The notes: generated by a model not told the origin, from the letters alone. 64,000 bases of DNA from Terramyces sp. JEL0728 (GCA_027603945.1 JADIIU010000039.1:44183-108182); one strand, 5' to 3'. Counted from the stretch's first letter, positions 34,449-46,854 are shown. A program made the numbers and translations.

Positions 34449-35061
34449 ACAGAATTTAATTTAGGGATAAAATTGTTAATGCTTAACACGTTTATTAAAT
34501 TAATAAAGCCTCTAATTTTATTGATAGCACCAAAAAGCTGCGACTAATTGCGCTTCAAAAAACGAGATGAATGCATCCAACTCAACAACAGCCAAAGCTG
34601 CTCTGCAAATTGCACTGAATAAGCCGTAATCGCCCCGTTTCAACCGCTGGTGTCGTTTCTGGTAAGCGATCAGGGTTTGCACCCATGTCTCTTTGGAGAG
34701 AAACTACTTTTGTTGGAGCCTGTCCCAGGTGAAAGAGAATGAATCTCGCATGTTTGCCTGGAATTGCAGACTTTCACCCGGGAACAAGAGGGTTTCTTGA
34801 TAAAGATAGCAGTGAATTTTTTTGCAAAAAAAGTAAGCTAGTTTGTGTAACAGCATCAATATACAGTCGAATGCTAACGCGATCCTCTACTTGCAGAATC
34901 ACACTGGGGATCGTTGGTTTCATTTCCAGAAGATCTAAAGATTCCCCCTGGAATCGGGAAAATCATTTGATGGCTCACAAATAATAAGAATGACTACAGG
35001 CAGATTTTGCAAAAGATTGTAATGTAAAACCATTTTATTAGCACAACAATGAACCACGTAA
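34449..35061. other. 613-bp interval with unresolved short open frames
   Basis: The interval lies between two convergent genes. On the plus strand an 81-codon ATG-to-TAA frame runs 34739-34984, and a strong 21-nt intron-like string (GTAAGC...TAACAG) lies inside it at 34833-34853. On the minus strand, stretches of 50-60 open codons occur between 34500 and 34960. One of them ends at a TAA overlapping AATAAA near 34519. No combination gives a convincing protein, so a small spliced gene may be present but I cannot model it. Confidence 0.3.
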
Positions 35062-38000
35062 CTAGACAGCTTGTTGGGCAGGAAATTCAAAATACGGAAC
35101 AATAATATCGCCCCATCTGCCTTCCTTTGCCATGAAACCGCTTTCACCATCTGGCATTGCGCTTGTAATGGATCTACGATGTTCTTCTTTCTGAGTGGTA
35201 ATGTGTTTGAGAATGTTGGCAAAATGAACAGCAGTGGATTCCAATAACCTTTTGGAATTGTTTCTAGTAGGACGAGGTGGAGCACCTAGTGGCCCTCCAA
35301 GGGAAGAAGGAAATGGAGAAGATCTTACCGGGTTGGCGAGGTTGTTTTGAACAAGCTCAATCAATGAATTAATATAAGTTGCAGTAATCTAATTAGCGAG
35401 GCGTTACCATATCAGTTTGCTTTTCAAAAAACCATAAATATCTCTCCAAAATCTCGACAAATAGACCAACGCTTATTGCAGGATCCATTACAGAATCTGC
35501 AATTTTTAAAGCTTTTTGCAGACATTCCAGCACCCTTTTTCCATTTCTATATGCTGGTTTTTCTTCACGTCGTTTTGAGGAATCGTTTGCCCAAAATAAT
35601 GGAGAAACTAGTGCAATCCCTCTGGATTGGTCAGCACGCTTCAATAGTCTGGAACAATGGACAGCACACTTTGTAATTAAAGTTTCATAGTTTTCAAATC
35701 CAAATACAGTTGTTTTTTGTAATGTAGCAATTATTTGACTAATTGCGCTAAATTGAGCTCGAGACTCGGAAATAGATTCTTCATACACGGTAAATGCCTA
35801 TCATCAACGAACTATTACTTCAACCAGGAATTCATAAGACATTTCTTCTTGTTCAGTGATATCTGCAACAAGAGCCCCAAGCAAGTACAATTTCAAAGAG
35901 ATTTCTGGTGGAGATGATAAACCTTTGGCGATTTTGCCCGAAGGTTGGTAGCTGGAGGCTTCTTCGTGGAACAGAGGAGAGTCGATTTCTTCTTCAGAAT
36001 AATATTCTCTGGCACGGGCTAGAATCCCTATTGTGCTGTGGATCCCCTTAAGTATATTATCCAAGTGAGTCTTGTCTTCACTTTTACTGAATGATTTAGC
36101 CAGTAAAAGCATTGAGTTTACGATTGGAGCAATAGTAAATCGCACTCGAATGTCTCCACTTTCCTTTAGGTGGTTTTTGGCTGCAGAAAGCAACTATAGT
36201 CATTAATTACGATCTTACGCTAAACTGTTCACTCAGTGATGGATTGTCTGACTTGATCAAATGTACTAATTTTGCAACTAGCTGTTGCTCCTCTACAACA
36301 TCTTCCCAATCTACAGTTGAGTCAAATTCATCTTTATGGTCATTTTCTTGGGCTTGATGTGAAGATTTGGATCCAAACAAATTGCCATCGACTTGATCAC
36401 GCACGGTAATACTGGCTATTTCACCAAGGAAGAAATTGACTCCGTTTTCAGTTGAAATTACAAACCCATTCTCAGTATTTGCTTTTAGAGCCGCTTTCAA
36501 GGCTTCGTGGGCAATTTTCCTACGAATACCAAAAGGCAATTGGTAAAGCAAATCAGTGTAGTGTCCGCCCAAGTAAGAAGCGTTGTTTGCTATTAGAATG
36601 CCGGAAGGAGAAGATCTGCCTGAAGGGAACTGAAGTATCGTCAACAAATTTGCACTGTATGTGTTGACTGGCCCTTGTAGCAATTGAACCAAAAGAGATT
36701 TTGTGTTGCCCAGCTTTAGTACGTCTCTAAAGATTAAAAAACCCAATACGCATTTTCTTGTTGAGCCAAAATAACCTTTTCTCTTGCCATTCCAAAAACC
36801 CTGTCCATATATTCTAATCTTTCAGGATAGCAGTTCAATGCCAGGCTGTTTAAGCTGACAAGCAGTGCAATAACGTCTTCAATCGTAAACTCAGGTCTTG
36901 CAAGAATAAGATCGTTGATTTGAACCCAAAAAACATCAAACAACTTTACATCCTCTGGGATTCCGCTGTGTGGTTTATCGCTCTCCTCGCCTTCCGGTCT
37001 AGAAGCATTGTATTCTTCTCTGGCCCTTGCAGCGAAACTTGAAAACCGATCAATGAGTGATATAACAATTTGCTTTACATTAACAGCTGGCTGCAATCTT
37101 GCAGTCGCTTGCAAATATTGATCGAGACACCTAATGTGAAATTCGTCGGGGAAAGCCTGTTGTTAATGCAAGGTACTTGAATTATCACATCCAGTAAATA
37201 TTCCTGAGCGATTATATCTCTGCAGCTAACAATTTCGTCCAACAAGCTGGGTAGGATTGTTTGTTGATACATCTCAATAGTAGTTTCGTCCAACTGACTA
37301 AGTCTAACCAAATTTGATCCAACCAACAAACGCAATTCCCTGCGCTCTTGCTCCCTTCTTTCACGATCCCTACTATGCCCTTGAAATTGAAGGCGCACCC
37401 ACAGCTTGTTCATTTCAATGAAATTCTGTAAAATAAAATGGATAGAGTCCGTAATAGTTCCAGAAACCCTGTGTCAATAACATTTACCCCTTGCTGCAAT
37501 CTGGAAGAAAATCCCTGGTTTGTCCTGATAAATAATACCTTAGAAATAGCCCTCTTGTCGGGTGCTGTACCCCCCTGGACATTTCAAGCACGTCATGCAT
37601 TATCTCCTTTACGGTTGGGATTTTCTTTGTTTTGGAGCTTCTGCCGGTAATTCCAACTTCTGGAGATTGCGCAGCAGCCTCGTCCGGTCCAGATAGCTCG
37701 GTTACATTATTAGGAACAACCTGGCTATCTTCATTCTCATAAAATTCCTTTGATACTTTCATATAAACAGAGCCGACCGTGAGCATAAGATACAGTCTCG
37801 GAACTATATTCGTTGCATATTGAACCAATTCATAAAGATCTGCCAAGTGGTGCGATCCTGATTTGTGGGCTTGATAAAGGTAATTTGTCAAATATCGAAG
37901 TTCATCAAACAGCGCCATATCTAAATTTAAAACCAAAATACAGAGCTCATAGTAATATTTAGGAAGGAGTGACGATGTTTTTAATTCCGCAAGCATAGTT

Positions 38001-38167
38001 GAAGCGTGTTTGAGGGCATCATACAACTGATCCGTTTCAATACATTTCTTCATATGGAATCCTTGAAGTTTGACTACAGCCAAGGCGTCTTCCAGTAGTT
38101 TTGGTTGTTCCGTCAATATTGGAGTTCCTGTTCCTGAATTAACTGAATTTAAGGTATACGTAGACAT
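35062..38167 (-). CDS. VPS35: VPS35, retromer core subunit
   Basis: Coding order is 38167..37488, 37468..37177, 37156..36750, 36726..36219, 36193..35819, 35797..35408 and 35388..35062, 992 residues; introns 19, 20, 23, 25, 21 and 19 nt. The N-terminus has [25 protein letters not shown], the Vps26-binding PRLYLM and [16 protein letters not shown]. The middle continues [42 protein letters not shown] and [14 protein letters not shown]. The C-terminal solenoid includes [36 protein letters not shown] and [18 protein letters not shown]35 is the elongated scaffold of retromer, retrieving cargo from endosomes to the Golgi or plasma membrane. The 25-nt intron is one of the longest in the window. All joins restore family motifs. 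Confidence 0.96.
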
Positions 38168-38201
38168 TCCAGATTTCACTCGATTTTGAAAGAGTTCAAA
38201 T

Positions 38202-39351
38202 TTAAAAAATGTTTATTAGCGAAATGAATACATATGAAAGCTGATATGAAATAGGCGTGCTGGAACTATGAGCAACTTGTGAATTTGAGCCGACAAGCTG
38301 ATTAGCAGATTGCCCGTTTGTCTGAATCTTTCCCGTGTACGGATTATTGTCACCTCTGCAGGCAGCTACAGACATTATATTTCGCCCGCTGTTTTTAATT
38401 ACTTTGATCCTAACTGTAGTAGCAAAGATGGCAGTTGCGTTCACCAAATCATGGCCAAGATCAACAATGCCAGAGGGTTTGTTGGCTTCAAATGTAGCTA
38501 CTTGTTTGGTGAAACTCTCTTCAGTGATTGCATTTGGATTATTGTACAAATTAAAGTCGCCAGTGTCCATTCCCCAAAGGGCATTTTTCAAACCCATTGC
38601 ACTTAGAATTGAGCGCACACGATCATCGACATCCCCGTAAGGCGCTCTGAAATAGACTGGTCTGGTGCCAATAATATCCTGTACGATATTGATTGTGTAC
38701 TGGATTTCAGCTACAATGTTTGCATTGGCAACAGTAGTTAGAGCTGGATGGCTCCAAGTGTGGATACCAATTTGATGGCCTTCGTTATAAGCTCGAAGAA
38801 CTGTGTCTGGAAATCTCGCTACCTGAGTTCCAACCACAAAAAAAGTAGCAGTTAAACCGTTTGCCTTCAAGTAGTCCAGTATAATCGGAGTTGAGGCAGA
38901 AGGCCCTTCAGTTAGCATTTGTATACCATCATCGAAGGATAACCCCCACGAGTCTCTGTTGGAACAGAATTGAATATCCGCCGGTCTTGTGCAATTGCAC
39001 ACGAATGGGCAATATGCAGGGTTTTCACTGATACAAGCAGGAGGACTATAGCTGTTGCTAAATATGGCATTTGTTGCATTGACAACCTAGTATAAGTATT
39101 CGATCACTGTAGAAAAATCATACTGAGCCATCATAGTGCTGTTTGCTGGAGCCAAGCTGTACAGCGGTGGATATGCCTGGAAATTGTATGCGTAATTCAG
39201 AGCTACTAAATAATACAGAACGAATTTCATCAAGCTTCCCATTCACTTTTAACTTTCTTTTTATATTCGAAATAGTCTGGGACCCATCGGAGCACATCAT
39301 AATTGTGAGAAATATTGCACCAATTGGACGGAAACTCCGGTGATAATTCAT
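38202..39351 (-). CDS. GPI-type polysaccharide (chitin) deacetylase
   Basis: Coding order is 39351..39124 and 39086..38202, 370 residues. The N-terminus has a hydrophobic stretch ([11 protein letters not shown]) that could be a signal sequence. The NodB homology domain has all five motifs: [31 protein letters not shown] and VDLGHD. The metal-binding Asp-His-His set and catalytic residues are therefore intact. A Ser/Thr-rich region and a hydrophobic end ([12 protein letters not shown]) fit a GPI anchor. Fungal relatives deacetylate chitin in the wall, for instance at encystment. The single intron, inferred to join YDGS to VVNATNAIF, would be 37 nt, the longest in the window. No shorter GT-AG pair keeps the frame. 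Confidence 0.88.
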
Positions 39352-39748
39352 TTCCGAAATAAATTTGATCTGGGGATAGGACTTGCACTATTCTTTTGCA
39401 TAAATTTCAATCCTTTTTTTTTCCAAGAAACGTTTAAAACGATTGGATCTTGAATTGGAAATTCAAATCGCATGCACTGGGGATGTTGGAATAGTTTGAG
39501 CTACGCAAGCCTCCCCCATTACTGCAAATGTGCTATAATTCATCTGCAGTTCAAGTCTCTCCCAAATAAAAATTTGGCGTGATATTAGCACGACATGGAG
39601 ATCGGGAAGGACTCTGTATTAAAAAAAGTTTTTGGTAGAACCATGAATGAAAACAAATCCAAATAAATTATCATTTGTTTTTATTTTTGTCTTGGGGTTC
39701 TAACAGTTGCACCATCGTTCTGGAACTCGTTTCAAACTGTGTCAATTA
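39352..39748. other. 397-bp intergenic region upstream of the deacetylase
   Basis: It lies upstream of the deacetylase start and downstream of a membrane protein stop, both on the minus strand. It is AT-rich. Only frames below 30 codons are present, and I see no RNA gene or repeat. Confidence 0.5.
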
Positions 39749-40650
39749 TCACTTTAATAGGGCAAACACAGTCTTCAATTTGGCAAGCACGGCATCTGCT
39801 GCTGCTGCGGAAAGATCGTGCAAACCAAAGGACATTGTGCCTGATTTGGTTATTGTATACCCGGTCCAGGAAACAAGAGGTATATCTATATCAATGGAAT
39901 AGGAGATAAATACAGGCTTTGTTGGATCAGATAAGATGGTGTTGTTAATAACATAAATCGTACGATCACCACGAACTCCCTGGCTGTCATATTTATACGT
40001 GATTTGCATCGGCTATGTTAATGATAATCTACCATCGTATATGTCGCGGCTGATCTTCTTGGATAATTCGTGTCCAGCAGTATTCCATCTCCAAAAGCAT
40101 TACCGCAGGGTGTAAAGTCAAAGTACACTAAATCCAACTACGGTTAGGTCGTTATTACCCTGGTTGTGACTTTAGATACAAAAATGTCGTAGTAGTTATC
40201 TGAATGTACCGTGTAATCAACTCCTATTTGTAGTTCAATCGAATCCAATCCGTGCGATGAAAAATTGACATTTAATCCGTGGATTGGATCAATCACATAC
40301 GGATTCCCAATATCAATCTTTGGATTAGCAGGATATAAAATGAACCCAGCAATTACAATTGACAAGAACAGCAACCATAATAGAGTAAGAAATGCTCGAA
40401 CGCACCCGCTTTTCGTTTTAAATATACAACAGTATCTCTTGTAATGCATTTGAGCTGAATCTTTTCTTTCTAATTGTTCGTATTGCGGATCATCAAAATA
40501 AATCAGCCCGTTGAAAGAAGAAACTCGTGTTTCTTTCACCTTTTTCAGTGGAGTGATTTCGTCTTCGTCGTCATCAACTTTTAATGTTTTTAGCGAATCT
40601 GAAATGAATGGAGCTTCGATTCCGAAACGTTCATTCGTCCTATCATTCAT
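39749..40650 (-). CDS. Single-pass LEA2-like membrane protein (cluster member 1)
   Basis: Coding order is 40650..40159, 40137..40033 and 40012..39749, 286 residues; introns 21 and 20 nt. A charged cytosolic N-terminus of about 85 residues leads to one membrane helix (AFLTLLWLLFLSIVIAGFILY) followed by PANPKIDI. A beta-rich outside domain of about 180 residues follows, with VDYTVHSDNYYDIFVSKV in the strand pattern of LEA2/WHy-type domains. Three paralogues lie at 40672-41364, 49113-50435 and 51337-52200 with the same architecture. LEA2 domains in plants and fungi sit outside a membrane. The function here is unknown. The family name rests on architecture and weak motif likeness. Confidence 0.7.
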
Positions 40651-40671
40651 GTTTATTTAGAAAAAAACGCG

Positions 40672-41364
40672 TTAATTTGACAAGAAAGATCCTAATTGCG
40701 AAATATCAGGGCAGTCGATTTCCTTATTGATTGAGAATGATGGGTAGAAATTGATCCATGAAAATGCCCCAATGTCAAATAGAATTGTAATGGTAGAATT
40801 CATTTTTTTACTTCCACTTGGTCCACACTGTTGGATGAAAGCGGTGAATGAAGGATTCGTAATTAAAGAGTCTTGGCCGGACGATTCCATTGTCATTTTC
40901 ATTGGCACTGGGATTACTGTTGCCTTTCTTGGTGGGAAATGAATGTCTGTTAGAGTGCTATTTGCCCAAAAGTTTGGAATGGGCTTATTGTTGGCATCCT
41001 TGAGGATGGCCTACGAATTAATTCAAATTACAGAAACATTGATTTTTCTAAATCCAATGTCGATGTAGCTTGGCGAGTAGATCGTGATGTTGATTGCAAA
41101 ATCGTAAGAAATACTTGTAATTGGGGTCGCTGGTATGGTCACGCTATAATCGGATGCATCTTTTCCATTTATCAAGAAACCGGGAGAATTTGCTGGAGTG
41201 TAGGCATTACCAGCTGTTACTGTTGGTACACCTGGCATAATAAAGTAAGCTGCTAAGCCAATCACGACGAAAATTGCAACACAGATTAATTTGCATTTGC
41301 AACTCCCGGTGTATCCTTTTCTCTTCCTTGGGCCTTGCCTTTCACGGTCATACAATTTTGACAT
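40672..41364 (-). CDS. Single-pass LEA2-like membrane protein (cluster member 2)
   Basis: Coding order is 41364..41032 and 41010..40672 (21 nt intron), 223 residues, the shortest paralogue. A basic N-terminus of about 25 residues is followed by the helix LICVAIFVVIGLAAYFIM and PGVPTVTAGNAY. The outside domain carries SPGFLINGKDASDY, INITIYSPSYIDIGFRKINVSV and NFWANSTLTDIHFPPRK. It ends WINFYPSFSINKEIDCP..., which aligns with WLGIKPSYTWDKAIPCP... of the gene at 49113-50435. That shared ending, with the same intron position after the NVSV strand, shows common descent. Function unknown. Confidence 0.72.
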
Positions 41365-41404
41365 TTTTGTTTATCGAAACAAATAAATATTTGACAAGTA
41401 TTTA

Positions 41405-42154
41405 TTAACCTTCCCAAAAGGTTGGAAGCTCATTTCCAGGAGTAAAGATGCGCTCTACACTATCTTCGGTGACAATTGCTAAACGGATAGTGCCGCCAGA
41501 TGATCCATCCCTAGACATTGCCAAAGAAATTGCTACGTTAACAGTTAAATACAGTTCTTTACAAATGTAATCGCCTCTTCTCGTGTCATGTTTTCCTTGT
41601 AATGTGCATCACAATATCCGTAAATAAAAGTCGAGCCAGATCCTCCAATGGCAAACGGTCTCTTGTGTAGCGATCCTCCTAATGGAATTGAATATACCGA
41701 CGGTCCATTAACAGGCTATTTTAGGCTATAATTACATCCCATCCTCCGATAATAATTCCGGCCATAAGAGAGTTTTTATTCTCGTAACATAACTTCTGGA
41801 AAAGTGTTGCTGCTACATGTACTGTTGGGACTGTTTCTTCTTGTACGCTATCATCAAAATACTTGTACCCAAATAATTGCAGATAATAGTGAACAATATC
41901 GGCGATAGCTTGAGTATCTGCTGCAGATCCTGAACGACAACAGAAAATCTTGTCATGAATTTGTGTAAGTTTGTCAGTAACTCTGTTTGCTGTTGTTAAA
42001 TGCGCATGTACCAATATATGATCCAGTGGTTGTTCTAGAATCTGCACCGACAACAACACCACCAGCGTACTGCACGGCCATAATAGTTGTCTAATATTAA
42101 ACGTCAAATCACTCCTAAATTAACTTCGCCCGGTTTAAGTTTTGGCTCTTGCAT
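41405..42154 (-). CDS. PSMB6: 20S proteasome subunit beta-1 (PSMB6/PRE3)
   Basis: Coding order is 42154..42113, 42090..42012, 41989..41736, 41715..41553 and 41532..41405, 221 residues; introns 22, 22, 20 and 20 nt. The first exon encodes a 14-residue propeptide ending NLG. The second starts with the catalytic threonine ([20 protein letters not shown]). Then come [58 protein letters not shown] and [15 protein letters not shown]. Caspase-like beta-1 cleaves after acidic residues in the core particle. The first intron falls exactly at the Gly-Thr autoprocessing junction. Lys33-equivalent and the SGG loop are present, so the subunit should be active. Confidence 0.96.
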
Positions 42155-42205
42155 TGTGGATTGACAAGGGTTGAAAATTTGAGAAAGTTTTTTTGTCAAG
42201 CCACA

Positions 42206-45200
42206 ATGCAAAGTGTAACTATGATGGGGAAGAAACTAACAAGCTGGAACGAGATACTTCCCCAAATCCATTCGCAATCGTACCAATATATCACATCTCT
42301 CAACCTCCACTCTAATTTATTGACCGTATTGGATCCTTCCCTTTGTTTATTGTCCAGTCTCACGGTATTGGACTTGTCCAGTAACCAGGTATTCCCTACT
42401 TATCCAAGATTGAATCATTCGTGGGCATCAATTTGCCGCTATTGAAATCTCTGAATCTATCAAACAACAAGGTATCCTTATTTTCACGAGATAACACAAA
42501 TTTCAGGACTGGAGTCTTTTAGAAAGCTGGAATATTTGATTTTATCTTTTAATTGTATTAGTGATCTGGAGTGTTTCAAAACAATACACGGTAGTCTGTT
42601 TCCATTAAAGTGCTTGGATTTAAGGGGAAACGAAATCAAGGATGTCAAGCATCTAGCAATGCTGAACGGGTGTTTACAGCTGCGAGAGTTACTTTTGGTG
42701 ACGGAGCAAGGCTACAAGCTGAATCCTATCTGTAAGATGTCTGTGGATATGTTTAGCATCTTGCCCCAGTTGACAATATTGGATGAACGGAATAGTAATG
42801 GCGAGAAAGAGACAACATTATTCGAGGACCCAACTATAACGGCATTTGATTCACTTTTGGAATATACAACTAATAGCCAATCAAAGAACACTATGGACAT
42901 TGAACAGCCAACTGATTTTGGGCATCCATTTGAAAATATGATCCCTTTTGAAAATGAGGAATTTGATACAATCAGGCAATTCGCAAGAACCCCAGTAGAT
43001 CTGAAACATCACAGGGTTCATTCCGCGAAGCATTCTCCGCGACCAATAATTATTGAAAACAATAACGGAGAATTGATTTCAAAAATGATACAGCTACAAG
43101 AACAGCTTCAAGTCCTGGCTCAAAAGACTTCAACCAGCCAAGAAGCAGAAAAACTATCCAATCTAGAAAAACAAGTTGAAAGATTAGCGTTGGCAATAAC
43201 AACTGAAAAAAAGTCGGCTATTTCATCGACTCCTAAGGTGGAAAGGATAATACAAACTGAAACTGTTGAAGACGTAAAAACAGCAGAGAGATTTCAGCAC
43301 CTTGAAACGCAAATTAGCAATCTATTTGATTTCATGAAGAATACATCAAAAAAGCAACCAAAACCCTTACCAACAAATGCTGAACTATCTCCAGCTACTT
43401 CAGATGAAATCATCACTGTCCCCACAAAATTGCCAAGGAGGAAAACAAAAAACCAAACACTTGTCTGGGTTGAAGACGATTCAGATGAATTTATGAATAA
43501 TCAAGAGTATGTGGATAATCGAAAACAAACACCAAGGAAACTCCTCAAGCTTGGGCCGAATCAGTTGAATCAGAACCTTCCCAAATCAGCAAGCTCCACA
43601 GCAAATATAAAGTTGATTGCAGCACTAGAAGCCGAGCAGAGGAGACTGCGCGAAAATGAACAGAGATATGCAGAAAAGATTAAAGAGCTGACCAATGAAT
43701 TGGACACGGCCAAAAAAGCTACCAAGGATCTGGAAACATTGAAAAACGAACACAGCGATATGGTAAATCTTATTTACGCTAGAAATTCAAATATGAAACC
43801 GTAAAGTCTAGTATTTCAAATTATAAAAAGATTAGCTTGGAAACCCAGGAGGAGCTCAGCGAATCCAATACTAAATGCAGAAGCTTGGCTCTTCTAAATG
43901 AAGACAATGTGCTAATGATTGATAAATTGCAAATCAAAAACAAAGAGTTACTTTCCAACAATGAACGATTACTAAAGCAAATGAACGACTTGAAGAACGA
44001 TATCAATAGGATTGAGCAATTAAACAAAAATCATGAAGCGGAATTAGAAAACCTTTATTCAAGACATAAATCTGTTGAGTCTGAAAACACGAAATTATCT
44101 GTGAAAATAATCAAAGAACGAGAGATATTCAAGATCAAATGTGCAGAACTTAAAACAGAAAAACAGCAAGCAATTGTAAACCAAGATAAAAGCGAAAGGG
44201 AAAATGAATTTTTGAAAAACACTTTGAAACAAAAAGAAGAGACTTTTAGAGATAACATTGAAAGTTTGATTCAGTAAGTTTGAATTAACCCAGCTCGCAC
44301 AAACAGGAACAATCCGCTGCAATCGCCAAAGCAGTGGAAATTGAATCCGAAAAACAAAAATATTTGTCAGAGTCTCTAAAGACACAGCTAAAGCAAACCC
44401 AGGACGCCTACAAAGCCTTAGAAACAGAGTTTTTGTCTAGCGTGAAAAGTAATACCACCTAAAATTAGGAGAACGAAAAAAGAACTCTTTGTTGGAAGAT
44501 AGCCTATCTGGATCCAAAAGAGCAAAGGAAGAATGTACCACTGTAGCTTTGACTTAACAGCAGAATATTCAGAATCTCAAAGCCAAAAATAAAGAGCAAG
44601 CTGATACCATTGCCGAGTTGGTGAAAATGGTTAAAGAACTCAAAGCAAACTATGATTTTTTACAAGAAAAGGAAAGAAATTCAACCCAATTATACCACAG
44701 CAGCATTCAGCGCTTTGATGAAAATGCGTCTAAATTAGAAAATGCAAAGCAAGAGATACTCCTTTCTCAACAAAAATTTTCAAAGTTGGAGCAAGAAAAG
44801 AACCACTTGCAGCAACAATGTGAAAAGTTGGCTTCCAAATTACATTTAGTCACCCAAAAATTATCAAAGACTGTAACCTCCTATTAATCGTAGGAATCTA
44901 CTCAATCCCAATCATCTAAAGAAAAAGATAACCAAATTGATGTTTTGCAAAAAGAACTAATCAAATTAAAATCAACATTCGCCAACTATGAAGATGCTTT
45001 AAAAGTAAAGGAATCAATGTTACAGGACCAGAGCGATACCATCAAGACGCTTAAAATGAATCTGGAAAATAAGGTGCGAGAGTATCAAAACGTCGCCAAG
45101 GAGTTGGAAATAAGCAGCGAGTATATACAAGAATACGAAGACAAAGAAAGAAAAGACTACAGCGAAATACAGGAACAGCTACAAGAGTATAAACAAAATC

Positions 45201-45631
45201 AGGAAAATTATCGCTCAATGGCGCAAGAATACAAAGAAGAGCGGAATGAACTGCGCCAAGAAGTTGCTGCACTAACACACAAACTCAATCAACGAAATGC
45301 CAGCATAGAAATGATTGAACTCGAGGTTGAAAAAGTAAAAAAGAACTTTGATTTGAAACAGCAATCAATGACTGAAAAGCACAAACTGGAATTGCAAGAG
45401 CTGGAACAAAAGTACACGACTGAATTATCAGAGATTTCGTTTTACAAGAGCGAAAAAGAGTCTTTACTGCATCAGCTCAGACAAACACAGTCGCGATTGC
45501 AAAAGTCGTCCCAGCAAAAAGAGAATATAGAAAGAGAATTGCGGTTTGTGTTGACCGAAATGGACAAGCAGAAAAAGGTTTCCGAACAAAAGATGACGAA
45601 ACTACTGGCAACTGTAAAGGAGCTGGTGTAA
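42206..45631 (+). CDS. LRRCC1: LRRCC1/VFL1-like LRR plus coiled-coil centriolar protein
   Basis: Exons 42206..42388, 42409..42471, 42491..43762, 43783..44273, 44294..44448, 44469..44542, 44564..44872 and 44894..45631 give 1094 residues; introns 20, 19, 20, 20, 20, 21 (or 18) and 21 nt. Residues 30-200 are SDS22-like leucine-rich repeats ([46 protein letters not shown]), with the LRR cap [24 protein letters not shown] as in LRRCC1. The rest is almost continuous coiled coil. LRRCC1 and its algal orthologue VFL1 mark the rotational asymmetry of the centriole lumen and are needed for correct flagellar placement. Many coiled-coil proteins share such composition; the LRR cap supports this choice. 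Confidence 0.72.
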
Positions 45632-45740
45632 CTTTGAATATTGTGGCTCCACTCTACGAATAATTAGGCTCACAATAAATATGTTGATATTACCAGGTGT
45701 GAATTTCCTTTTTGAATTCTTAATTTTCCAAAAAAAAGTT

Positions 45741-46854
45741 ATGGTAAAACACACATTCAGACGGTTTTTATCGCATGCACAGAAAGCAAGAGAGAGGATT
45801 GCGGAAATAGACTCAAAATCACCACAGCCATTAACAGACCTATTTAACAGACATCATACTTACTTGCGAATATCCTTGACTGAAAAATGCAATTTGCGCT
45901 GTACGTACTGTATGCCAGAGGACGGAGTAGACCTTACTCCTAAAGAAAATTTACTTACTTCCAAAGAAATATTGAGATTAGGAAGGATATTTGTTGAAAA
46001 TGGAATCAGTAAAATTAGACTCACAGGCGGTGAACCAACAATTCGCAAGGATTTAATAGATATTGTTGGTAATTTTACTTAATATAGCTGGGCTGGATGA
46101 ATTTAAAAGCATGGGGTTGAAAAAAATCGGTATTACAACAAATGGAATAGCTTTAAAGAGGAAACTTGGACCTTTGAAAGAAGCTGGATTGGACCAAATT
46201 AATATCAGTTTGGATACACTTGATCCTTTGAAATTTGAATTGATGACCAGAAGGAGAGGGCATGAAGCGGTGCTAGGAGCAATGCGCACAGCGCTAGATA
46301 TGGATTTTGACAGTGTGAAACTCAATGTGGTGGTAATCAACAAAGTAAATCAAATGGAGATAATTGACTTTGTAAACATGACCAAGGCGTTACCTATATA
46401 TATTCGGTTCATTGAATATATGCCATTTGACGGCAATCGATGGAATACAGACAAATTTATCTCTTACCAAGACATGCTGCAACTAATCAGGACAGCCCAT
46501 CCAGAAATCCAAAAAGAAATCGATGATCCAAATGACACCAGTAAAGCCTACAGAGTCCCAGGGTTCAAGGGCAAATTTGGCTTTATAACTTCCATGTCAG
46601 AAAACTTTTGTGGCACCTGTAATAGATTGAGGGTATTGGCCGACGGAAACATGAAAGTCTGCCTTTTTGGGAACGCGGAGGTTAATTTAAAGCAATTGCT
46701 AAGAGACGGAGCTTCTTCCACTGAATTGGTGGACGTGATATCAAGTGCAGGTAAGAAATATCCTAAACTAGTCAAGCGTAAAAAGAAACAACACGCCGGC
46801 ATGCTTGAGCTCTCAAAGATGCCGAATAGACCTATGATCTTGATTGGAGGCTGA
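45741..46854 (+). CDS. MOCS1: GTP 3',8-cyclase, molybdenum cofactor synthesis (MOCS1A/MoaA)
   Basis: Exons 45741..46068 and 46088..46854 (19 nt intron) encode 364 residues. It is a radical SAM enzyme with [17 protein letters not shown] and ITTNGI. The second Fe-S cluster ligands are [14 protein letters not shown] then C near the C-terminus, and the terminal GG required for activity is present (LIGG). It converts GTP to the 3',8-cyclo intermediate in the first step of Moco synthesis, in mitochondria. Unlike animal MOCS1 there is no MOCS1B/MoaC domain fused downstream. The N-terminal 35 residues (R/K/S/A rich) could target mitochondria. Its presence implies Moco enzymes such as sulfite oxidase or nitrate reductase. 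Confidence 0.95.
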
